A stretch of 27,349 nt of DNA from Clostridiales bacterium (lineage in GTDB: Bacteria > Bacillota > Clostridia > TANB77 > CAG-508): assembly GCA_003518755.1 (NCBI GenBank), contig DOYA01000103.1, positions 1-27,349 on the forward strand, in the 5' to 3' direction. The translations under genes and the position numbers were made by a program. Below are positions 7,681-13,037 of this stretch, piece after piece. The stretch's first letter is position 1; every line of letters starts with the position of its first letter. The notes beneath the pieces are model-generated. The model was not told the origin of the DNA, did not search any database, and worked only from the letters and a program-made list of their open reading frames with translations.

Positions 7681-8682
7681 TTAATTCTGTGCTTGCACAG
7701 CAGTTATTGCCACAACACCAACTATATCCTCTGCTGAACATCCACGTGATAAATCATTTACAGGTTTTGCAATTCCTTGACAAAGTGGACCATATGCTTC
7801 AGCTTTTGCTAACCTTTGTACTAGCTTGTATCCAATATTTCCAGCATTTAAATCTGGGAATATTAAAACATTTGCATTTCCTGCTACTTTACTTCCAGGT
7901 GCTTTAGATTTTGCAATTTCTGGAACAATTGCAGCATCTAACTGAAGTTCTCCATCCAAACATAAGTCTGGTGCTTTTTCTTTTACTAGTTTTGTTGCTT
8001 CTATAACTTTTTCAGTTAATTCAGATTTTGCACTTCCATATGTAGAATATGAAAGCATTGCAACTTTTGGTTCTTTTCCAACTAATTGTTCAAAACTTTT
8101 ACTTGAAGATATTGCAATTTCTGAAAGTTCTTCTGCTGTTGGATTTTCATTCAGTCCACTATCTCCAAATATAAAAGTTCCATTTTCTCCATATTCACAA
8201 TCTGGAACACACATTACAAAAAATGCTGAAACAAGTTTTGTATTTGGAGCTGTTTTTAAAATTTGAAGTGCTGGTCTTAATGTATCTGATGTAGAATGTG
8301 CTGCACCAGATACAAGTCCATCAGCTTTACTACTTTCATCTTTTAACATCATCATTCCAAAATAAATCGGTTGTTTTAATAATTCTTCTGCTTGTTCAAT
8401 TGTTAAACCTTTATGCTTTCTTAGTTCATAAAGCTTCTCAATATATTCATTCTTTTTTTCAGATTTAAGTGGATTAATTATTGTTACTCCACTTAAATCT
8501 ATATTGTATTTTTTTGAATCTTCATCAATTTGAACTTCATCACCTAATAGTATTATTTTTGCGAACCCCTCATTTGTAACTTTTGATGCTGCTTCTAGAA
8601 CTCTTTTATCTTCTGCTTCTGGCAAAATGATAGTTTTTATGTTTTCTTTTGCCCTTTTCTTAATTGTTTCGATAAATTTCAT
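7681..8682 (-). CDS. pta: Phosphate acetyltransferase
   Basis: Phosphotransacetylase interconverts acetyl-CoA and acetyl phosphate, the first step of the Pta-AckA route to ATP and acetate. The 333-residue protein matches the short, single-domain Pta type. It shows an N-terminal IILPEAEDKRVLEAA, the DGLVSGAAHSTSDTLRPALQ segment near 120-140, the SYSTYGSAKS region, NVLIFPDLNAGNIGYKLVQR and a C-terminal GCSAEDIVG. An AGGAGAG site lies inside the end of the upstream gene, and the start ATG overlaps that gene's stop in an ATGA. This implies translational coupling with a subtilisin-like membrane protein, an odd partner. Confidence 0.95.
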   Translation of the reverse strand: MKFIETIKKRAKENIKTIILPEAEDKRVLEAASKVTNEGFAKIILLGDEVQIDEDSKKYNIDLSGVTIINPLKSEKKNEYIEKLYELRKHKGLTIEQAEELLKQPIYFGMMMLKDESSKADGLVSGAAHSTSDTLRPALQILKTAPNTKLVSAFFVMCVPDCEYGENGTFIFGDSGLNENPTAEELSEIAISSSKSFEQLVGKEPKVAMLSYSTYGSAKSELTEKVIEATKLVKEKAPDLCLDGELQLDAAIVPEIAKSKAPGSKVAGNANVLIFPDLNAGNIGYKLVQRLAKAEAYGPLCQGIAKPVNDLSRGCSAEDIVGVVAITAVQAQN

Positions 8683-11126
8683 TTGCGTACTAACTCTCCT
8701 TTCTTTATTCTAAATACTTGATACCAGGCGTTATTCTGGTTATCTTTTATCCACAAATAGTAATCAGTATTAATATTTAGTGATGTATTGATAACTATTG
8801 GTTCTGTTCTTGGAATAACCTGAGGCGGTTCATTTACTACCTCATTTTGATTTGTATTAGTATTGTTTGTTATATTATTTGTAGAATTTGTATTGTTATT
8901 CCATAAAACACTATTTGGTAAGCTTGTATTTGTTTGATTATTATTATTAGTATTATTGTAATTGTTGTTATTGTTTAAATAATTATTGTTATTATTTTGA
9001 GCAATTGGTAATTGAACTTCTATAAAATCAGTAGGTAAATTTGCATTAGTTGTAATTTGCCACCCTGTTATATTTATGTCTTTATTTAAGGTTATTTGAA
9101 CATTATTATTTATGCTCTCATTCCAATCAGCTGAAACTTTTACTGATGTAATAATATTACCCTCATCCAATTCTGCTTTTCCTTCTTGTGGAAATACATC
9201 AACTGTTATATCAAGTTCTCCAACATTTCCCAAATTATCTTCAGAATAAACCGTATATATACCATTTTCTTTAACCACTCTTGTACTGTTTTCCTGTGAC
9301 CATATTCTATTGTCCCAACTGAATGGACTATCATATAATCCAGACTCTAAATCTTCAGCTGTAACATTAATTGTAACATATCCTTCATTTAAAGTGTCTT
9401 TATTGATTGTATATGCAATTTTTGGAGGTTTATTATCAACTTTATCAACTTGGATATCTTTTACAGTATTGTTACCTGCAGTATCTTGCACCCAAATATA
9501 GTACTTACCATTTTCAGTTATTTCTCGTGTTATGTCTAAGTTTGGGGTAATTGATTGTAGTATATTCCATTCATCTTGTTTTGGCTCTCCTTCATTTTTC
9601 GTTATTGCCCATTTGTTAATTCTAATATTATCATTCGCCACTATTTTTACCTGTTTTAAAACTTCCCATGTCTCATTTTCAAAAGAAATTTCTGTAAATT
9701 CAGGCACCTTTTTATCTATATCTGATATTTTTAAACCTGAAAAGTTAGGCATTCCATAACCAAATTTACTATCTTTTCCATGTTCTCCTAAATCTATACT
9801 ATAATCTCTTAAAAAATTGTAGATATCGAGTATTGTTCCATCTTTATTATAAGTTTTTACTAATGATATAATTGATGCAATTCCTGCATTTGAGTATTGT
9901 GCACCAGACCATCTTGAAACTGTTGAATTTTTATTAAATATTTCTTCAATATCAGTACTTGGCAGTGCAAAATCAATATACTCTCCATTAGAAGAATAAT
10001 CACAAATATTGTTTTCTCTATCTAATGACGAAACTGCTATTGTCATTCCATGATTTGCTGGATAATTATCTTTAATATTTGATGATACAGAACATACTGG
10101 TTTATTTTCATAAAAAGCTGATTCAAGAAGTATATCTAGTGTTTCATGTTTTAAACCAGTTAATTCATAGCATATAACATCTGCATTTTCTATTGAATAC
10201 TTTAATGCTTTTAATATACTTGAAATTGTAGAATAGCCTTCTTCTGTAACTGTAACTAATGGCATAATTTTAACATTGGGAGTTGTAGAATCAACAATTG
10301 CTTCTGCAATTCTACTTCCTTGTTCTATTGTTTCTGAAATATCTTTATTATTTAAAATAAAATTATAGCTTTTCTCACTTAATCTATTTTTTAAAAAATC
10401 ATTTTCATAATTAATTCCATAACCTATTGTAGAAACTGTAATTTCAGCCGGATTTCCATTATCATAAATGATTTTTTGATAATTATCTAAACCTAATCTA
10501 GTTGTTCCTAAAAAATGATACCCTCTTAAATCTGTTGGGTTTTCCCCATACATTGTTTGTGATATATCATTAATTGGCTCATTAATAAATACTTCATCTA
10601 AATACACCTTTTCTATATATGGTTTATTTTGATAATATTCATACATTGCTTTAGTTAGTTTTTCAGAATAAAAGCTTAATAAATATAGGTTATCAGCCAG
10701 TTTAAATATTTCTTCTCCTTCTGCCTTTTCAGCAACTTCTGTAGACTTCACCATAAAGCATTTTGTTTGATATGGATTTTTTATTTTGAAAACTTGATTT
10801 TCTTGATTAATTTCAAATACCGAATTAGATAAAAAGTTTTTTAATTCTTCTTCTGATGAAAAAACAAGTTCTTCTTGTTCTTTTGTAATTCCAAATTCTT
10901 CAGTTAATGAAGTATCTATTTCATCTCTTTTCACTTTTCTTGTTTTCATATCTATGGTTATTTCTTTAAAATAGTTTTTGCATACAATTCCATCTTCATA
11001 AGAAATTTTTGGCCCTTTACTAAGGATAATAAGCAAAACTACACCTATTATTAAAAAAATTATTCCTACTATAATTCCAGCTATTTTTAATCCTTTTTGT
11101 ACCTTCGTTCTTGTCTTTCTTCTCAT
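8679..11126 (-). CDS. Membrane-anchored subtilisin-like (S8) protein lacking catalytic residues
   Basis: The 815-residue protein has one N-terminal membrane helix (about 14-36) with Arg/Lys before it, so the rest is probably outside the cell. Residues about 200-465 follow the subtilisin fold in order, but each catalytic region has changed. The Asp strand reads EITVSTIGYGINYENDF (228-244) where VAVIDTGV is expected. The His region reads ETIEQGSRIAEAI (265-277) where HGTHVAGI is expected. NYPANHGMTIAVSS (354-367) is well kept. The Ser region reads SGAQYSNAGIASII (407-420) where SGTSMAxPHVAG is expected. It is thus probably a non-catalytic pseudoprotease. After it come Ig-like segments (about 480-680) with VQDTAGN and YSEDNLGN motifs, an Asn-rich linker (about 690-770) and a last beta segment. 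It overlaps pta by 4 bases. An AAGGAG site precedes ATG 11126. Confidence 0.75.
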   Translation of the reverse strand: MRRKTRTKVQKGLKIAGIIVGIIFLIIGVVLLIILSKGPKISYEDGIVCKNYFKEITIDMKTRKVKRDEIDTSLTEEFGITKEQEELVFSSEEELKNFLSNSVFEINQENQVFKIKNPYQTKCFMVKSTEVAEKAEGEEIFKLADNLYLLSFYSEKLTKAMYEYYQNKPYIEKVYLDEVFINEPINDISQTMYGENPTDLRGYHFLGTTRLGLDNYQKIIYDNGNPAEITVSTIGYGINYENDFLKNRLSEKSYNFILNNKDISETIEQGSRIAEAIVDSTTPNVKIMPLVTVTEEGYSTISSILKALKYSIENADVICYELTGLKHETLDILLESAFYENKPVCSVSSNIKDNYPANHGMTIAVSSLDRENNICDYSSNGEYIDFALPSTDIEEIFNKNSTVSRWSGAQYSNAGIASIISLVKTYNKDGTILDIYNFLRDYSIDLGEHGKDSKFGYGMPNFSGLKISDIDKKVPEFTEISFENETWEVLKQVKIVANDNIRINKWAITKNEGEPKQDEWNILQSITPNLDITREITENGKYYIWVQDTAGNNTVKDIQVDKVDNKPPKIAYTINKDTLNEGYVTINVTAEDLESGLYDSPFSWDNRIWSQENSTRVVKENGIYTVYSEDNLGNVGELDITVDVFPQEGKAELDEGNIITSVKVSADWNESINNNVQITLNKDINITGWQITTNANLPTDFIEVQLPIAQNNNNNYLNNNNNYNNTNNNNQTNTSLPNSVLWNNNTNSTNNITNNTNTNQNEVVNEPPQVIPRTEPIVINTSLNINTDYYLWIKDNQNNAWYQVFRIKKGELVRK

Positions 11127-11207
11127 TTTTTTCTCCTTGCTTTTTCATTTGAGGACAATCCATTTTGTAAAAATTTCATCTATATTCTACTATAATCTAT
11201 AAAAAAA

Positions 11208-11254
11208 AACAAGACCCCAGGGTACAAATGTACCGGTTCTTTTTGTCACCCCTA
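11208..11254. repeat. REP-like palindromic intergenic sequence
   Basis: GGTACAAATGTACC at 11221-11234 is a near-perfect hairpin, flanked by CCCCAG on the left and by CGGTTCTTTTTGTCACCCC on the right. The right flank resembles the GGGAC-GGTTCTTTTTGTCAC repeats found beside RAYT transposases in several Firmicutes, as I recall them. It sits between the divergent S8-like and M23 genes. The rest of 11127-11207 shows no clear signal. Confidence 0.5.
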
Positions 11255-11255
11255 T

Positions 11256-11284
11256 TTGACAAAGTACTGAATTTATTTTATAAT
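11256..11284 (+). promoter_or_regulatory. Perfect sigma-A promoter for the M23 gene
   Basis: TTGACA at 11256-11261 and TATAAT at 11279-11284 are both perfect matches to consensus, with the optimal 17-base spacer. The predicted start point is near 11291, about 50 bases upstream of the proposed start codon. Such a promoter is hard to reconcile with a decaying gene. Confidence 0.85.
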
Positions 11285-11342
11285 TTGATTATATTTTGGT
11301 TTATTTCAAATATTTTTCTTCTTTTTAAGAAGAGAGGCGTTT

Positions 11343-11939
11343 ATTATTAATAAAATTTTTAATTTATTCTTTACAATCATTTTGTTTTTTGCAATTTTCA
11401 TTTGTGTATTTTTTATTCCTATATATAATAGTAATTCAAGTGTTAAATTCACTGATTTTATAGATGATGGTAATCTCTTATGGCCAGCTCCACGGAATTT
11501 CTAGAATCAATTCTTATTTTGGCAGGAGAGTTGCTCCCACTTCAGGTGCATCAACCTTTCATAAAGGTATTGATATTGGCGCTCCAGAAGGGTTTGATTT
11601 TGTTGCATGTTCTGATGGAACAATTTCTTTTGCTTCCTTTTTAGGTGGAGGAGGATACACTATAACATTAACAGCTTCAGATAAAACAAATCGGAGAAAT
11701 AAAATATTCCTATTGCCATTGTAACCCTAACTTTATTGTTAAAGTTGGTCAAGAAATCAAAAAAGGCCAAATTATAGGACAAGTTGGCCCAAAATATGTT
11801 GATCGGGGTATTAGGAAATAAATATATAGATTCTAGTGGTAGACATACAAATGGTGCAACTACTGGTCCACATTTACATTTTGGTATGAGAATTAATAAC
11901 GAATATGTGAATCCTTTGGATTATTTTAAAATACCATGA
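11343..11939 (+). CDS. M23 (LytM-type) peptidase with three +1 shifts at CGG
   Basis: This gene encodes a secreted or membrane-anchored zinc peptidase that cuts peptidoglycan cross-links. It is spread over three frames. Skipping the C of in-frame CGG codons at 11493, 11692 and 11804 gives one 197-residue protein. That protein has a hydrophobic leader (about 6-26), LLWPAPGISRINSYFGRR, the zinc ligands His and Asp in FHKGIDIGAPEG, GEIKYSYCHCNPNF, VGQEIKKGQIIGQVGPK and the HxH motif in TTGPHLHFG, ending NPLDYFKIP at TGA 11937-11939. All of these are in normal family order and spacing. No ATG, GTG or TTG starts the frame well. ATT at 11343 (or 11346) follows AGAGAGG (11331-11337), so the start is uncertain. 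A perfect promoter precedes it and a strong terminator follows. It is either a recoded working gene or a pseudogene; the pattern of shifts favours recoding. Confidence 0.75.
11493..11495 (+). other. Candidate +1 frameshift site 2 (CCA CGG A)
   Basis: The incoming frame reads TTA TGG CCA GCT CCA CGG AAT TTC TAG. Skipping C gives CCA GGA ATT TCT AGA, that is Trp-Pro-Ala-Pro-Gly-Ile, where M23 relatives typically have WPxPG. The TAG three codons later would otherwise end the protein after 53 residues. Confidence 0.6.
11692..11694 (+). other. Candidate +1 frameshift site 3 (AAT CGG A)
   Basis: The incoming frame reads AAA ACA AAT CGG AGA AAT. Skipping C gives AAT GGA GAA ATA AAA TAT, that is Asn-Gly-Glu-Ile-Lys-Tyr followed by SYCHC, matching the Asn-Gly turn before the conserved YCH strand. 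Codon context AAT CGG A is the same as in spoIIIAA. Confidence 0.6.
11804..11806 (+). other. Candidate +1 frameshift site 4 (GAT CGG G)
   Basis: The incoming frame reads TAT GTT GAT CGG GGT ATT AGG AAA TAA. Skipping C gives GAT GGG GTA TTA GGA AAT AAA TAT, that is Asp-Gly-Val-Leu-Gly-Asn-Lys-Tyr, leading into the conserved TNGATTGPHLHFG. This is the only site where the codon after the shift is GGG. Confidence 0.6.
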
Positions 11940-11950
11940 TTTTTTATTAA

Positions 11951-11981
11951 AAAAAGCACCTACTTCAAGTAAGTGCTTTTT
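11951..11981. terminator. Bidirectional terminator between the M23 gene and the antitoxin gene
   Basis: AAAAAGCACCTACTT (11951-11965) and AAGTAAGTGCTTTTT (11967-11981) form a stem with one mismatch. A and T runs flank it on both sides, so it can end the plus-strand M23 transcript (stop 11939) and the minus-strand higBA transcript (stop 11998). Confidence 0.85.
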
Positions 11982-11997
11982 CGTATCTAATTTAAAA

Positions 11998-12300
11998 TTA
12001 TTTTTCTATTTCTATTTTTTTCTTTTTATTTAATGGTACTACTTTGATTGTATAGCCTAGTGGATATAATAATCTTATTAGAGTTGTTGCTTGTGGTGAA
12101 TGCTCTAAACTTTCAATTTTTGCTATTGAAGGTTGCTTTATCCCACTTTTTTCGCTTAATTCTCTTTGTGTTAATTTGGCTTTCTTTCTGGCCTCTATTG
12201 TTTGTTTAATTAGATTTAATTCTAATTCCATTTGTTCATCCTCTTCTGGTGTAAAATTAAAAGCCTTTTCAATATCTTCCCATCTTTTTAATTTACTCAT
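11998..12300 (-). CDS. higA: Antitoxin, HigA-type XRE helix-turn-helix protein
   Basis: The 100-residue protein has an XRE-family helix-turn-helix at about residues 37-85: KAKLTQRELSEKSGIKQPSIAKIE followed by a second helix pair. The N-terminal part is acidic, as in antitoxins that neutralise a basic RelE-like toxin. Its ATG overlaps the toxin stop in ATGA, and the site GAGGAG lies inside the toxin gene's end, so the two are translationally coupled in the HigBA order (toxin first). It should bind the toxin and repress the operon promoter. The symbol is by family type only. Confidence 0.85.
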   Translation of the reverse strand: MSKLKRWEDIEKAFNFTPEEDEQMELELNLIKQTIEARKKAKLTQRELSEKSGIKQPSIAKIESLEHSPQATTLIRLLYPLGYTIKVVPLNKKKKIEIEK

Positions 12301-12656
12301 TCTAAATCACTCCTCGATTTTAATTCTTTTAATAGTTTTCTAGCTTTCTCAATTTCATTTTTAGGCGTTTTTGCTGTTTTTTTAACAAAATGATTCAATA
12401 TTACAAATCTTGTATTTTTCCAATATGCAAATAAGAATCTATCTCTTAATGGTCTTAGTTCCCATATATCTTCTTCGAGATGTTTTATATATGGCTCATT
12501 TAACGATAGTCCATACTCTTCTAGTAAACGCATATACATTCTTATTTTCTGTATTTTTATCCTATCATCTTTACTACAGCTTTTTTGCAATTTTTTGAAA
12601 TAATCTATAACCTCGCTTTTTCCATATATGTCTTCATATATTTCAATTTGATACAT
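12297..12656 (-). CDS. higB: Toxin, HigB/Gp49-like RelE-fold mRNA interferase
   Basis: The 119-residue basic protein matches the phage-derived Gp49-like/HigB toxin family. It has an N-terminal beta strand, two helices (about 14-50), then the diagnostic IWELRPLRDRFLFAYW (about 65-80), a strand with FVILNHFVKK, and a C-terminal helix starting KTPKNEIEKA. Members cut mRNA on the ribosome. A site AAAGGAAG lies before ATG 12656. It is the first gene of a two-gene toxin-antitoxin operon, with one good promoter just upstream and a second one further upstream. Confidence 0.88.
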   Translation of the reverse strand: MYQIEIYEDIYGKSEVIDYFKKLQKSCSKDDRIKIQKIRMYMRLLEEYGLSLNEPYIKHLEEDIWELRPLRDRFLFAYWKNTRFVILNHFVKKTAKTPKNEIEKARKLLKELKSRSDLE

Positions 12657-12685
12657 CGAAGCACTTCCTTTACTACTATATTTAT

Positions 12686-12714
12686 ATTATAACTTATTTG
12701 CTATCAGAAATCAA
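12686..12714 (-). promoter_or_regulatory. Proximal higBA promoter
   Basis: On the minus strand TTGATT (complement of 12709-12714) is followed by a 17-base spacer and TATAAT (complement of 12686-12691). The -10 ends about 30 bases before the toxin ATG. Confidence 0.6.
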
Positions 12715-12828
12715 TATCCTTTTTAAAATTTGTACATTAAAAATATTATTAACAGTTTTTTAATTTATATTTGAATAAAAACCTTGATTTATTTAATTTA
12801 AAATAATTTGATTATAATATTAAAATCG

Positions 12829-12884
12829 ATTATACACCATAAGTGCTTAAAAATCAATATTTTTTCATCGACATAATTCGACAA
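12829..12884 (-). promoter_or_regulatory. Distal promoter with tandem Spo0A-box-like sites
   Basis: On the minus strand TTGATT (complement of 12852-12857), 17 bases, then TATAAT (complement of 12829-12834) form a good sigma-A promoter. Just upstream lie TTGTCGAA (complement of 12877-12884) and TGTCGAT (complement of 12867-12873), in the same orientation and 10 bases apart. The 0A-box consensus is TGNCGAA, and known tandem boxes use 10-base spacing. Transcription would run toward higB. I see no good ORF between this promoter and higB. Confidence 0.5.
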
Positions 12885-12959
12885 GGTGTACTGCACCCCA
12901 TTTTTAAGACAAAAAATTAATAAAAAATAGAATGTATTTTTATGTATTCAGTTAAACAG

Positions 12960-12993
12960 AAAAAAGCAGACATTTCAAAATGTCTGCTTTTTT
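12960..12993 (-). terminator. Terminator of the BspA-like gene
   Basis: AAAAAAGCAGACATTT and its complement form a near-perfect hairpin with A and T runs. It lies about 45 bases after the stop of the LRR protein gene on the minus strand. Its symmetry means it would also work on the plus strand. Confidence 0.85.
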
Positions 12994-13037
12994 GACCATA
13001 TAACATGGCCCGTCATTATTAATATTATTTTTTTTCT

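Noticed and set aside
7502..7684. Plus-strand 60-codon frame between pta and the 194-aa gene
   Set aside because: A+T-rich antisense frame with no binding site; it overlaps a promoter and a palindromic repeat.
11464..11724. An ATG-started 86-codon frame in the M23 region taken as a separate gene
   Set aside because: It is the middle third of the M23 peptidase. It lacks the WPAP strand and the HxH motif, which lie in the adjoining frames, and no binding site precedes its ATG.
11343..11939. Ordinary decaying M23 pseudogene
   Set aside because: Three lesions of the same sign at the same codon, no other damage, and a perfect promoter argue against random decay. Not excluded, so it is kept as an alternative in the entry.
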